Notes: generated from the letters alone by a model not told the origin. A stretch of 64,000 nt of DNA from Paraburkholderia megapolitana (GCF_007556815.1 NZ_CP041745.1:682001-746000), one strand, 5' to 3'. Positions 17,208-25,511 are shown, counted from the first letter of the stretch. Made by a program: numbers and translations.

Positions 17208-17891
17208 ATGTTCAAACTCATTTCACTAAAGCTTCTGTCGGCTGCTGCTGTGCTGACCTTGCTCGCTGCATGCGCGGGGCCCGCGCAGCGTCCCGACTAC
17301 ACCGCATTCAAGAAGAGCCAGCCGCGTTCCGTGCTGGTACTGCCGCCGATCAACAACACGGCGGACGTGAACGCGACGTACGGGGTACTGTCGCAAGTGA
17401 CGTTGCCGCTTGCCGAGTCTGGGTACTACGTGATTCCGGTCGCACCGATGGAAGAGACGTTCAAGCACAACGGTCTGACCGCGGCGACGGACATCCAGCA
17501 GGTCGCACCCGCGAAGCTTCACGACATCTTCGGCGCCGACGCAGCGCTGTATATGACGGTGACGCAGTATGGTTCGGTTTATACCGTGCTGGACAGCACA
17601 ACGGTCGTCTCGGCATCGGCGAAACTCATCGATCTGAAAACGGGCGATGTGTTGTGGCAGGGAACCGGGCGAGCGACAGGCAAGGAGGTCGGCGCCAATG
17701 CCAATCTCAACGTGGGTGGCGGATTAGGACTGATCGTGATGATGGCGCAGGCAGCCGTCAAACAGATTGCGCATACGCTGAGCGATGACAGTGTCGATGT
17801 CGCAGCGTTGACGAGCCAGCGACTATTGTCTGCCGGGCCGCCGAACGGCTTGTTGTACGGTCCGCGTTCGACGAAATTTGGAACCGATTGA
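17208..17891 (+). CDS. DUF799 (GNA1162-type) lipoprotein
   Basis: This 227-residue lipoprotein has the lipobox LLAAC (Cys at about residue 22) and the DUF799 sequence PRSVLVLPPINNTADVNATYG followed by VLSQVTLPLAESGYYVIPVAPMEETFKHNG. Neisserial GNA1162 belongs to this family; its fold resembles periplasmic or outer-membrane assembly proteins. The start ATG at 17208 follows a purine-rich AAGAG ribosome site. It closes the three-lipoprotein operon; a short hairpin follows at 17920-17937. Confidence 0.87.
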   Translation: MFKLISLKLLSAAAVLTLLAACAGPAQRPDYTAFKKSQPRSVLVLPPINNTADVNATYGVLSQVTLPLAESGYYVIPVAPMEETFKHNGLTAATDIQQVAPAKLHDIFGADAALYMTVTQYGSVYTVLDSTTVVSASAKLIDLKTGDVLWQGTGRATGKEVGANANLNVGGGLGLIVMMAQAAVKQIAHTLSDDSVDVAALTSQRLLSAGPPNGLLYGPRSTKFGTD

Positions 17892-18076
17892 TCGGGATCG
17901 AAACGCTATAGCGTTGGAGGCCGCAGATGCTTGCGGCTTCCTGTCAGTGCGTCGTGCCTACGCTTAAGGTTAAGACACAAGAAAGTGGAGCCTAAGAGTC
18001 GATGCTCCCAAAAAATGATCTCTTAGCGCACGCGCCAGATACCTAGCCACTGCGCATGGTTTTGCTGAGCGTACCC

Positions 18077-18169
18077 AAGAATCCTTTAGTCGTTTAAGCA
18101 GGTGCACGATTCTTCAGCTTTGCGTCCTGCATAAACTGATGCTTAAAGGAAGCGGTTCTTCTTGTTTTT
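18077..18169 (+). ncRNA. Candidate small RNA or terminator structure (speculative)
   Basis: The arms CCTTTA (18083-18088) and TAAAGG (18144-18149), with nested TTTAAGCA/TGCTTAAA and GCAGG/CCTGC as alternatives, are followed by a pyrimidine-rich stretch ending in five T (18165-18169). That is the outline of a structured transcript with a Rho-independent 3' end. No promoter could be assigned and the pairings are mutually exclusive in part, so this is a candidate only. Confidence 0.25.
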
Positions 18170-18351
18170 AGCCGGGTTTACATGCAATTCGCTAAAAGAC
18201 AAATACTCAAAGGAAACTCAAATTAAGTGCATGTCGTTCAAGCGTGTGGCTAGCTGAGATAAACCTGAATCAGGAAGAATCACCGCATCTAAAAGCACCT
18301 ATCTACGAGAATTTCATTCCTTAGTCATCGTCGGTTGTGTATCTTGGAAAA

Positions 18352-18455
18352 TGGAATCTTGACGAGCGTTGCTCGTTATTCAATTGCAAGCATTGCATCT
18401 TAACGATGCGGGAAGATTCCACGTCGCACATTCCATTCAAACCTAGAGGGGGTTT
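18352..18455 (+). promoter_or_regulatory. Structured 5' leader candidate upstream of the TTG-start secreted protein
   Basis: A perfect 9-base outer stem (18352-18360 with 18413-18421) encloses a hairpin with arms 18362-18367/18371-18376 and two overlapping, mutually exclusive hairpins: 18385-18389/18393-18397 and 18395-18399/18405-18409. Downstream, AAACC (18439-18443) can pair with GGTTT (18451-18455) so that the ribosome site GAGGGGG (18446-18452) sits mostly in the loop. This arrangement could control translation of the gene starting at 18458. Pairings are read by eye and not energy-scored. Confidence 0.4.
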
Positions 18456-18457
18456 AA

Positions 18458-18922
18458 TTGAAGAACATTCTTCTTGCTTTGGCATTGTCCGTTGCATCCC
18501 TTCCCGTGCTGGCCGCCGACGTATGTCAAGGGGGTACCTTGCTGACCGGTACGGTTCTGACTGCGCCCACGTATAAAGCGGGATCGAAGCTCGATGGTAT
18601 TTACCTGGACCACACGCACGTGAGTCTGCAAGGGACCGACGGCCAGGTCTACGACGTTGCAATGGACGACGTGTTCGCCAACGGTTATCAAAAAAATCAG
18701 GCTAGCGTGCCGTCGCCGTTGAACCAGATTCTCGTCGGCGATCAGCTTGAACTGTGTGGCGAGCTTTATACCGGTGGTGACGTTGGGATTCACTGGGTCC
18801 ACACGAATTGCGGCGATACGCCGACGCCGACCGATCCGAACGGCTGGACCAAAGATCTGTCGCAGCCGGCGCTGGGCAACAATCTCGAGAGCAACGAAAC
18901 GTACTGCTATCTCTGGCAGTAA
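18458..18922 (+). CDS. Secreted protein with DUF3465-like features, TTG start
   Basis: The best start is TTG 18458 after GAGGGGG at 18446-18452; it gives an uninterrupted signal peptide (KNILLALALSVASLPVLAA). The mature part of this 154-residue protein has a C-rich start (DVCQGGTLLTGTVL), a central HTHVSLQGTDGQVYDVAMDDV and then LVGDQLELCGELYTGG with GIHWVHTNCGDTPT. The G-D-x-L-x-x-x-G-E and H-W-x-H elements recall DUF3465, a small OB-fold-like exported family. That match is from memory of the pattern and is tentative. It has four cysteines that could form disulfides. A structured leader candidate lies directly upstream. Confidence 0.7.
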   Translation: MKNILLALALSVASLPVLAADVCQGGTLLTGTVLTAPTYKAGSKLDGIYLDHTHVSLQGTDGQVYDVAMDDVFANGYQKNQASVPSPLNQILVGDQLELCGELYTGGDVGIHWVHTNCGDTPTPTDPNGWTKDLSQPALGNNLESNETYCYLWQ

Positions 18923-18950
18923 ACGACGGGCGCAAGGTCAGGCCATCCTC

Positions 18951-19841
18951 ATGAACCCGACGCGTACGCTACTGGTTGCTGCTGGATTCACGGGCATGGT
19001 CCTGGCTGCTGTCTATTACACCGCTCATGGGTCAGCGCCGTTGGCGCTGGCTGCTACGTCGGCTGGTGGCTCGCGAAGCAGTGCGGGCGGTGCTTCGGTT
19101 TTTTCGCAGTTTGATCCTTCCGGTGCGACAGGAACTGCTGATCAGGCGCGGCCGTCCTTAATCGGCAGCAGCGGGCGGATAGTCGATCTGGGCGGTAAAA
19201 CTGTCGCGCAGTACGTTGCGCAGTACGAAGGTGCTGCGCGTCTCGGTGACGCGGCTGCTGCCTATAAGGTCTATCTGGCCGAGTCGCTTTGTGCAGCCGG
19301 TTCTGGTCAACGCGATGTGGAGCAGGGCGAGCATGCTTCATCTGCGGCGTCTGTGTCTGCTGCACAGCTCGACGCAGCGCATTTATGCGCGGCGGTCACA
19401 CCTGCCGAAGTCCAGGAGCGTCTGAAATTTCTCGCGCTTGCTGCACGCACAGGTCAAGCGGGCGCGCAGGTCGATTTCTTTCTGGAAGGGCCCGACGGGA
19501 CGGGGAAAATTCCGGCGGTGGGAAGCGATCCGGAAAGTCCGGACGTCAAGCGCTGGAAGGACGACGCTCTGGATCATCTGAAAGATGCGGCGGAGCAGTG
19601 CGATCCGTTTGCGGCTGGATTACTTGCCACGAGCTATAGCTCAGGGAAGTTCAATGCGCAGGACCCCTCCCAGGCCATTGCGTTCGATTTGCTGGCGGCA
19701 GCGGCGGGGAATGGCAAATGGTCTCGCGAGCGGTTGCAGGCGCAGTTTGGTGCGGGGATGAAGGCTGGTGTGTTTGAGGCGGCTTACGCGGAGGGGGTTC
19801 GGGCTGCGCGGGAGGCTTGTCCGCAGGGTAAGGTTCAGTGA
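18951..19841 (+). CDS. Exported Ala/Gly-rich helical protein, unknown function
   Basis: A 296-residue protein with an N-terminal hydrophobic segment (TLLVAAGFTGMVLAAVYYTA), either an uncleaved anchor or a signal peptide. A low-complexity Ser/Gly linker follows, and then a helical domain with Sel1/TPR-like units such as YEGAARLGDAAAAYKVYLAESLC and LKDAAEQCDPFAAGLLATSYSSG, where small residues alternate with helices. Cysteines at the unit ends suggest periplasmic location. It starts 28 bases after the previous gene. Function unknown. Confidence 0.7.
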   Translation: MNPTRTLLVAAGFTGMVLAAVYYTAHGSAPLALAATSAGGSRSSAGGASVFSQFDPSGATGTADQARPSLIGSSGRIVDLGGKTVAQYVAQYEGAARLGDAAAAYKVYLAESLCAAGSGQRDVEQGEHASSAASVSAAQLDAAHLCAAVTPAEVQERLKFLALAARTGQAGAQVDFFLEGPDGTGKIPAVGSDPESPDVKRWKDDALDHLKDAAEQCDPFAAGLLATSYSSGKFNAQDPSQAIAFDLLAAAAGNGKWSRERLQAQFGAGMKAGVFEAAYAEGVRAAREACPQGKVQ

Positions 19842-20065
19842 AGTCTCACCCTGTCGACTCGAAAGCGAGGGCGTCTGACGAGTCCTCGTCGACGCTCTCG
19901 CAAACGAACTGGGAACGTAGCCCGTATCAGAAGGCGCAAAGGGACATCTATGAGATGTTGCAACATCGGCAAGGCGATGCGCTTAAGAATGCCGATGCAG
20001 CAGCGGCAGATGCCTTGGCCACTGGGGAGCGGAACCCGTCCACAGAAATACCACGCGTTGGTTAG
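19838..20065 (+). CDS. Small hydrophilic protein, unknown (GTG start, overlaps upstream stop)
   Basis: The 75-residue frame begins with GTG at 19838, forming a GTGA overlap with the stop of the preceding gene, with a purine-rich AGGGTAAGG just upstream. The product is charged and hydrophilic (KSHPVDSKARASDESSS, then QRDIYEMLQHRQGDALKNADAAAADALATG) with a central amphipathic helix. No family is recognised. Translational coupling supports it being real; its small size and composition keep the confidence moderate. Confidence 0.5.
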   Translation: MKSHPVDSKARASDESSSTLSQTNWERSPYQKAQRDIYEMLQHRQGDALKNADAAAADALATGERNPSTEIPRVG

Positions 20066-20209
20066 GACACTTTTGGCGCTCAAGCAGCCGTAAGGTCGCG
20101 CTGACCGACTACTCGTCGCGTGGCAAGTGAGCCGACTTGGGCTTGTGAGGCGAGACTGTGCTTCGCCGATGACGATTGCGGAGCGGAGGCGGGATTGCGT
20201 AGCAATGAA

Positions 20210-20235
20210 AAGGGCCTAGCCGAAGCTAAGCCCTT
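20210..20235 (-). terminator. Rho-independent terminator of tRNA-Lys
   Basis: An 11-base stem (20210-20220 with 20225-20235, one G-U pair) closed by a TTCG tetraloop on the minus strand and followed by T residues. It lies just beyond the 3' end of the tRNA gene. Confidence 0.8.
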
Positions 20236-20243
20236 GAATCTTT

Positions 20244-20319
20244 TGGTAGGCCGTACGTGACTCGAACACGTGACCAACGGATTAAAAGTCCGCTGCTCTA
20301 CCAACTGAGCTAACGACCC
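20244..20319 (-). tRNA. tRNA-Lys (anticodon TTT)
   Basis: Read on the minus strand, the 76-base sequence begins GGGTCGTTAGCTCAGTTGG and folds as a standard tRNA: acceptor stem with two G-U pairs, D arm GCTC/GAGC, anticodon loop CTTTTAA (anticodon TTT, lysine), T arm with TTCGAGT, and an encoded CCA end at 20244-20246. It lies downstream of cpoB, separated by a terminator, and is followed by its own terminator. Confidence 0.96.
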
Positions 20320-20404
20320 AAAAAGAGAAGCGGAATTATAGCGGGCGCTACGCTGAAGTGTCAACCGGACCCTCGGCGAAGACCACCGAAATCCAATAAG
20401 AAAA

Positions 20405-20433
20405 GCCCGAAGCATGAACGACATGCTCCGGGC
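20405..20433 (-). terminator. Rho-independent terminator of the Tol-Pal operon
   Basis: Arms of 12 bases (20405-20416 and 20422-20433) pair with a single A-C mismatch around a 5-base loop. On the minus strand the hairpin is followed by TTTTCTTATT. It sits about 110 bases after the cpoB stop. Confidence 0.85.
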
Positions 20434-20541
20434 ATTTCAGCGAGAGGCGCGCGTGTTGATGACGTCCAGCACTACGCGTTGCGCTTTCCTGCAACCGGCC
20501 GATGATACAAACCAAACCCGGCCAGCCACAGCAGGCGCCTC

Positions 20542-21297
20542 CTACTTGATCTGCGACAACTTGTCCTGCGCCGACTGCGCAACGTCCGAACCGCTGTATT
20601 GCGCGACGATCTGCTCGAGGGTCTTCTTTGCCGCAGCCTTCTGACCTTGTTCGAGCTGATTGTTCGCAATTGCCAGCAGCGAGTCCGCCGCGCGCGGATG
20701 CTGCGGGTAATTCTTCACGACACCCATCCACGTCGCCGTCGATCCCTTGTAGTCGCGCAATGCATACAGCGCGTTGCCGAGCCAGAACTGCGCAGTCGGC
20801 TGGTAGGGGCTCTGCGGATACTTCGCGATGAAGCTGCGAAACGATGAGGCCGCGGTCTTGAAGTCGCCGGCACGGAACTGCTGTGACGCCGCGTTGAACG
20901 CATCCGTTTCACCGGGCTGCACGGTACCCTGCACGCCGTCGACTGTCTGCTGCTGCGGCTCGAACTTCTTCAGCCGGCCATCGAGGTCGGTGTAGTAGTC
21001 CTTCTGCTGCTTCTGCAGTGTCGTCAGCTGGTTCGCCATGTCCTCGTTCTGTCCGCGCAATGTCGCGACCTGCTGGTTGAGCTGGTCGAGACGGTTGGAC
21101 TGATCGAGGATCGTGCGTTGTGCAGCGGACAACTGGCTCGACAGGCTGTCGGTCTTCGTGCGCAGGTCGAGAATCGCCTGACGGGCCTGGTCGTCGTCGA
21201 AGATGCCCGCGTGCGCAGGCACGGTCACGAGGACCATGCCCGCTGCACAGGCGGCCGCGGCTGTGGCAATTCGCAGCCGGAAGAAACGATGCGTCAT
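20542..21297 (-). CDS. cpoB: Cell-division coordinator CpoB (YbgF), Tol-Pal system
   Basis: A periplasmic protein of 251 residues. The signal peptide (FRLRIATAAAACAAGMVLVTVPAHA) is followed by a coiled coil (residues about 30-95, with many Gln and Leu) that drives trimerisation, and a TPR domain: FNAASQQFRAGDFKTAASSFRSF, SPYQPTAQFWLGNALYALRDY and HPRAADSLLAIANNQLEQGQ. CpoB links peptidoglycan synthesis by PBP1B with Tol-driven outer-membrane constriction. An in-frame GTG at 21309 would add four residues; the ATG at 21297 is preferred. Last gene of the tol-pal operon, 21 bases after pal. Confidence 0.93.
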   Translation of the reverse strand: MTHRFFRLRIATAAAACAAGMVLVTVPAHAGIFDDDQARQAILDLRTKTDSLSSQLSAAQRTILDQSNRLDQLNQQVATLRGQNEDMANQLTTLQKQQKDYYTDLDGRLKKFEPQQQTVDGVQGTVQPGETDAFNAASQQFRAGDFKTAASSFRSFIAKYPQSPYQPTAQFWLGNALYALRDYKGSTATWMGVVKNYPQHPRAADSLLAIANNQLEQGQKAAAKKTLEQIVAQYSGSDVAQSAQDKLSQIK

Positions 21298-21318
21298 ACG
21301 GCTTATCACCCGTTGCGA

Positions 21319-21828
21319 TTACTGTTGATACACGAGGTCAGCACGGCGGTTCTGGGCCCACGACGATTCGTCATGACCCGTCGCTTGCGGCTTTTCCTTG
21401 CCGAGGCTCACAGCCTCCATCTGCGAATCCTGCACGCCGAGCAGCGACAGCGCGCGACGCACAGCTTCAGCACGCTTCTGGCCCAGTGCCAGGTTGTACT
21501 CGCTCGTGCCGCGTTCGTCGGTATTGCCCTGGATCAGCACGTGACGTTCCGGATGGCTCTTCAGATATTGCGCATGTGCCTGCAGCAGCGGCTGGTAGTC
21601 GTCCTTCACCGAGTAAGCGTCGAAGTCGAAGTACACGCTGCGCTTGGCGAGCGGGCTGTTCGGATCATTCAGCGGGTCGACGTTGACCTGGGCCACGTCG
21701 GTCGGGTTCGGTTGCGTCTGGACCGCGCCGCCCTTGTTGGCGTTGTCGTCGAGCTTCACGCCCGAATGACACGCAGCCAGTGCACCGACCATCAGGACCG
21801 CAAATGCGATACGAAGTTTGGACATCAT
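21319..21828 (-). CDS. pal: Peptidoglycan-associated lipoprotein Pal
   Basis: The start at 21828 follows AGGAGAG with good spacing. The 169-residue protein has a lipoprotein signal ending LAAC (lipidated Cys20). A short linker follows, and then an OmpA-like domain with the peptidoglycan-binding sequence NTDERGTSEYNLALGQKRAEAV and the YFDFDAYSVKDDY strand. Pal anchors the outer membrane to the cell wall and is moved to the division site by TolB and TolQRA. The open frame upstream to 21951 is not part of the protein. It lies 19 bases after tolB. Confidence 0.97.
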   Translation of the reverse strand: MMSKLRIAFAVLMVGALAACHSGVKLDDNANKGGAVQTQPNPTDVAQVNVDPLNDPNSPLAKRSVYFDFDAYSVKDDYQPLLQAHAQYLKSHPERHVLIQGNTDERGTSEYNLALGQKRAEAVRRALSLLGVQDSQMEAVSLGKEKPQATGHDESSWAQNRRADLVYQQ

Positions 21829-21847
21829 TTTTAACTCTCCTTGTGTG

Positions 21848-23140
21848 TTATTGCATAAACGGGCCCCAGGACGGCTCGCGTACGCTACCGCCCTGAACGG
21901 ACAGGACCTGCCGGGTGCGACCATCGGTCGACACTGCCGCCAACACGCCACGGCCGTTCACCTGAGTGGCGTAAAGAATGTACTGACCATTCGCTGCGAA
22001 GCTCGGCGATTCGTCATGTGTCGTGTCGGTGAGCCCGGTCGCAACGCCGGACTGCAGATCCTGCACGTATAGCTTGAATGCGCCGCCGACGCGCGAGATA
22101 TAGGCAAGCTGCTTGCCGTCCGAACTCACGCGCGGGCTCGTGTTGTAGTTGCCCGTGAACGTCACGCGCTGCGCGCCGCCGGCACTTTCGCCCTGGGCGG
22201 ACATGCGGTAGATCTGCGGTGCGCCACCGCGATCGCTTGTGAAATAAATGGATTGTCCGTCGGGAGAGAAGGCAGGTTCGGTATCGATCGAGGTGCCTTG
22301 CGTCAACCGGCGCAGGCCGCTGCCGTCCGCATTGACCGCGAAGATCTGCGTATTGCCGGTGCGCGACAGTGCGACCGCGAGCGTGCGACCGTCAGGCGAC
22401 CATGCCGGCGCACTGTTGTTGCCCTTCTGGTCCGAGACGATCACGCGACGACCGGTAGGCAGGTCGTGGATATAGACGATCGGCTTCTTCTTTTCAAACG
22501 ATACGTATGCGACCTTCGTACCGTCCGGCGACCATGCCGGCGAGATGATCGGTTCGGGGCTCGACAGCGCGATGTGCGCGTCCTGTCCGTCCGAATCGGA
22601 GATCTGCAACTGGTAGCGGCCACCGGTCTTGATCACGTATGACAGGCGCGTGGCAAACACGCCGCGCGAGCCCATCAGCTTCGCATAGATGTAGTCGGCA
22701 ACCTTGTGCGCGCTCATGCGCAGTCCGCTCGCGGGACTCACCAGCACGAGACCGCCAAGGCTTTGCTGCTTGACGGTGTCGTACAGTTTAAAACGCACTT
22801 CGTATTGACCGTTCGCGAGCTGGTTCACGCTGCCCGCGACGAACGCGTCCGCGCCCTTGGCCTTCCAGCTGCCGAGGTCGACTGAATCGTTTTCGGAAAT
22901 GGGTGCGCTGCCTGCATCGATATTGGTGAATTTGCCGCTGCGTTGCAGATCCTGACGCACGATTGTGCTGATCTGCTGAGGGGAATTCGTCTCATTCGCA
23001 AAATTCGCGGTGGCGATCGGGAACTGCGTCGACCCGACACCGGTTACCAGCACGTTGAGCTGTGCGTGCGCAGCGCTTCCTGCCGCAATCAGGCACGACG
23101 CGACCAGTGTTCGCAGGCCTAGCTTGGTCATCAAACTCAT
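21848..23140 (-). CDS. tolB: Tol-Pal system translocation protein TolB
   Basis: A periplasmic protein of 430 residues with a signal peptide ([18 protein letters not shown]), an N-terminal alpha/beta domain ([12 protein letters not shown]..., with the DLQRSGKF sequence) and a six-bladed propeller built from repeated WSPDG-type units (for example [17 protein letters not shown] and [19 protein letters not shown]). It binds Pal and passes the signal from TolA. The following gene, pal, starts 20 bases later. Length and motifs are normal for the family. Confidence 0.97.
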   Translation of the reverse strand: MSLMTKLGLRTLVASCLIAAGSAAHAQLNVLVTGVGSTQFPIATANFANETNSPQQISTIVRQDLQRSGKFTNIDAGSAPISENDSVDLGSWKAKGADAFVAGSVNQLANGQYEVRFKLYDTVKQQSLGGLVLVSPASGLRMSAHKVADYIYAKLMGSRGVFATRLSYVIKTGGRYQLQISDSDGQDAHIALSSPEPIISPAWSPDGTKVAYVSFEKKKPIVYIHDLPTGRRVIVSDQKGNNSAPAWSPDGRTLAVALSRTGNTQIFAVNADGSGLRRLTQGTSIDTEPAFSPDGQSIYFTSDRGGAPQIYRMSAQGESAGGAQRVTFTGNYNTSPRVSSDGKQLAYISRVGGAFKLYVQDLQSGVATGLTDTTHDESPSFAANGQYILYATQVNGRGVLAAVSTDGRTRQVLSVQGGSVREPSWGPFMQ

Positions 23141-23254
23141 GCTTTATCGATTCCCAAAAAAAACAGATGATCTAACAGATTACGACAGCAGACAGACCTG
23201 CAAACGCCCGATTCGTTCCCCGGAACGCCATGTGGGCCGGGGCGCGGGCTGCTG

Positions 23255-24226
23255 TCAGGCTGCCGGACGCAATGTAATCGTAAAGCTCGCTGGTGTTTTG
23301 CCGTTCGTATCGAGCGGCATTGGATCGGAGCGCTGAACCGCCCGCAACGCCGCGTCGTCCCATTGTGCATTGCCGCTGCTACGCGTCACCGTCGCGCTCA
23401 GCAGCGTGCCGGTGGGCGCACAGTGCACTGCGACCACGGTTTCGAGGCCCTGTGTATCGCCGGCCCACACGATGTTAGGTCGTACGCGTCGCTGCACCTT
23501 CTCCGCATAGCCCGCTGATGCAGCCGTGCCACCCGAGCCGCTGCCGGTGCCGCTCTTCGCAAGGCCATCGCCGCTCGAAGCGTCGCCGCCACCGGCCAGC
23601 CCCTGCATCTGTGCAAGCCGCGCACGACGTTCCTGATCGAGCTTCTTCGTCTGCTGCGCATCGGTCTTGGCCTTCGCGAGCTTATCTGCATCGGCTTTCT
23701 TCTTCGCGTCAGCCTGCGCCTGCTTCAACTGATCCTGCTTCTGCTGGTCAGCTAGCTGTTGCTGCCGCAGCTTGTCGGCCTGCTGCTGTTGCTGCTTTTG
23801 CTTCGCATCGGCGGCTTTCTGCGCGGCCAGTTGTGCCGCCTGCGCAGCAAGCTGCTGCTGACGTTGCGCCTGCGCTTCCTGATCGGCCTGCTGTTTCTGA
23901 CGTTGCTGCTCGGCGAGCTGCGCCTGACGTGCCGCTTCCTGTTGCTGGCGTTTCTTTTCCTGCAGCGCGATGTCCGCTTCCGTGTTGTCGACCGGCGGCG
24001 GAGCAACCTTGATGGGCGGCGTCACGACCGGCCGCGGCAATACGGTGTCGGGCACTTCGGTCCACAGTTCGGCTTCGGCGCCTGCGGGCGTGCTGTTCTG
24101 CCACTGGATGCCGTGATACAGGAAGTACCCGAGCAACAGATGCATCACCACCGCTAGCGCAATAGCACGTCCTGTGCCGCGTTCACGCGGCGGCTGGAGC
24201 GGGTACGAGGATTCCTGGCGTTTCAT
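23255..24226 (-). CDS. tolA: Cell envelope integrity protein TolA
   Basis: TolA, 323 residues, spans the periplasm. A single membrane anchor near residues 22-40 (GRAIALAVVMHLLLGYFLYHG) is followed by a proline-rich stretch and a long Gln/Ala/Lys helical domain (about 85-210) with runs such as EEKKRQQQ and QAQRQQQLAAQAAQ. The compact C-terminal domain (residues about 235-323) is the part that contacts TolB, Pal and CpoB. It overlaps the tolR stop by four bases (ATGA) and precedes tolB by about 115 bases. Glutamine-rich domain II lengths vary between species, so its size is not unusual. Confidence 0.95.
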   Translation of the reverse strand: MKRQESSYPLQPPRERGTGRAIALAVVMHLLLGYFLYHGIQWQNSTPAGAEAELWTEVPDTVLPRPVVTPPIKVAPPPVDNTEADIALQEKKRQQQEAARQAQLAEQQRQKQQADQEAQAQRQQQLAAQAAQLAAQKAADAKQKQQQQQADKLRQQQLADQQKQDQLKQAQADAKKKADADKLAKAKTDAQQTKKLDQERRARLAQMQGLAGGGDASSGDGLAKSGTGSGSGGTAASAGYAEKVQRRVRPNIVWAGDTQGLETVVAVHCAPTGTLLSATVTRSSGNAQWDDAALRAVQRSDPMPLDTNGKTPASFTITLRPAA

Positions 24227-24669
24227 TGCGATTTGACGAGCAACCCGACGCGCTTGACGCCGCGGGCCTTCAGGTCGGACATCACGTTCATCACGACTTC
24301 ATACTTCACGGTTTTATCCGCGGCGATCACGACCGGCTGATCGGGATGGGTCTGCGCGCGATCGGTGATGAAGCCATTCAGATCGGCGCGCGTCATGCTT
24401 TCCTGCTGGGTCGCGCCGCCATCGTCCTTGTACTTGACGTTCATGTTGCCATCGGCGCGGATGTTGACGACGACTGGCGGCGTCTGCTGCTGGGGCGCGG
24501 CACCACCGACGGTCGGCAAATTGACAATTGACGGCGCGACGAGCGGGGCGGTCACCATGAAGATCACGAGCAGAACGAGCATCACGTCGATATACGGCAC
24601 GACGTTGATGTCGGCCATCGCGCGGCGCGTACGGCTGCCGCGCATGCTGGATGACGAGGAACCGGCCAT
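24223..24669 (-). CDS. tolR: Tol-Pal system protein TolR
   Basis: A 148-residue ExbD/TolR-family protein with one membrane segment (YIDVMLVLLVIFMVTAPL), where the essential acidic residue is the Asp of VPYIDVMLVLLV, and a periplasmic domain (SIVNLPTVGG to the C-terminal GVKRVGLLVKSQ). With TolQ it forms the proton-driven motor that energises TolA. AGGAG precedes the ATG at 24669; an open frame continues upstream to 24780 but is arginine/serine-rich and non-coding. It follows tolQ by 10 bases and overlaps tolA by four. Confidence 0.96.
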   Translation of the reverse strand: MAGSSSSSMRGSRTRRAMADINVVPYIDVMLVLLVIFMVTAPLVAPSIVNLPTVGGAAPQQQTPPVVVNIRADGNMNVKYKDDGGATQQESMTRADLNGFITDRAQTHPDQPVVIAADKTVKYEVVMNVMSDLKARGVKRVGLLVKSQ

Positions 24670-24679
24670 GGTGTGCTCC

Positions 24680-25357
24680 TTAGTGCGCCTGGCGTTGCAG
24701 GATGTTCGAGAACTCTTCGATGAAGGTCTCGAAGCGGATCGCGAGGCGGTCGATATCGTGAGCGTAGCGGTTGTAGGCAACCACCGCCGGAATCGCTGCG
24801 AACAGGCCGATCGCGGTGGCGGTCAGCGCTTCGGCGATGCCGGGCGCGACGTTCGCAAGCGTGGCTTGCTGCACGTTCGCGAGACCGCGGAACGCGTTCA
24901 TGATCCCCCAGACGGTACCGAACAGACCGATATACGGGCTGACCGAACCGACCGATGCGAGGAACGCGAGGTTCGCTTCGAGCACGTCCATTTCACGCTG
25001 GAACGCGGCGCGCATCGCGCGTCGTGCACCGTCGAGGATCGCGCCCGGATCGTTGAGCCGTTTTTCCTTGCCCTTCAGGAATTCGCGCATGCCGGATTCG
25101 AAGATTCGTTCGAGCGCGCCGATCGAGTGGCGGTTGTTCGCGGCGCTCTGGTACAGCGCCTGCAGGTCGCCGCCCGACCAGAACTCGCGTTCGAAACGCT
25201 CCGTCTGCGCGCGTGCGCGGCGGATCGCAAACCACTTGCGGAAGATGAATGTCCACGACAACAGCGACAGCAGCAGCAGCAGCGCCATCACGGCCTGGGC
25301 CAGCAGGCTCGCGTTGAGAACGAGGGATACGATCGATAGATCTTGGGTAGTGTTCAT
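24680..25357 (-). CDS. tolQ: Tol-Pal system protein TolQ
   Basis: A 225-residue inner-membrane protein of the MotA/TolQ/ExbB family with three membrane helices: one near residues 15-38, and two in the second half around SVGSVSPYIGLFGTVWGIMNAF and EALTATAIGLFAAIPAVVAYN. The GTVWGI and TAIGLFAAIPA motifs are the proton-channel lining found across the family. It heads tolQRAB-pal-cpoB and follows the ybgC gene by about 150 bases. The ATG at 25357 is chosen because the family starts there; the upstream extension to 25459 is Arg/Pro-rich. Confidence 0.96.
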   Translation of the reverse strand: MNTTQDLSIVSLVLNASLLAQAVMALLLLLSLLSWTFIFRKWFAIRRARAQTERFEREFWSGGDLQALYQSAANNRHSIGALERIFESGMREFLKGKEKRLNDPGAILDGARRAMRAAFQREMDVLEANLAFLASVGSVSPYIGLFGTVWGIMNAFRGLANVQQATLANVAPGIAEALTATAIGLFAAIPAVVAYNRYAHDIDRLAIRFETFIEEFSNILQRQAH

Positions 25358-25511
25358 AGAGGTTCGTTGTAACGTCCCGGAAGGGGCGTCCGGCTGCAAG
25401 GCCCGTCGAAGCTGGCGGTCGGGAAACCGGAAGCTTCGGCGTATCCTTCGCCGAACCATGCTTGGTGTGGCATTGATCGATACGAGTTCACTGGCGACGT
25501 ATCAACGGTGT

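Larger units (their letters stand above)
17892..18457. other. Lower-GC non-coding region dense in inverted repeats
   Basis: These 566 bases hold no protein-like frame and are visibly richer in A and T than their surroundings. Exact inverted repeats include GCCGCA/TGCGGC (17920-17925, 17932-17937), TTTAAGCA/TGCTTAAA (18093-18100, 18140-18147), GCAGG/CCTGC nested inside that pair, ACATGCA/TGCATGT (18180-18186, 18228-18234), CCTGA/TCAGG (18264-18274) and the larger element at 18352-18421 described separately. A U-rich run follows the second set at 18156-18169. The region could encode a small RNA and a structured leader, or be a remnant of a decayed gene. Confidence 0.5.

Noticed and set aside
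17987..18008. GGAGC/GCTCC inverted repeat followed by a run of A
   Set aside because: Five-base arms around a 12-base loop; the run of A gives U only on the wrong side for a plus-strand terminator.
20244..20319. tRNA-Lys as an integration site for a genomic island covering 18-20 kb
   Set aside because: No repeat of the tRNA 3' end was found in 17.9-20.2 kb and no integrase or transposase gene is present.
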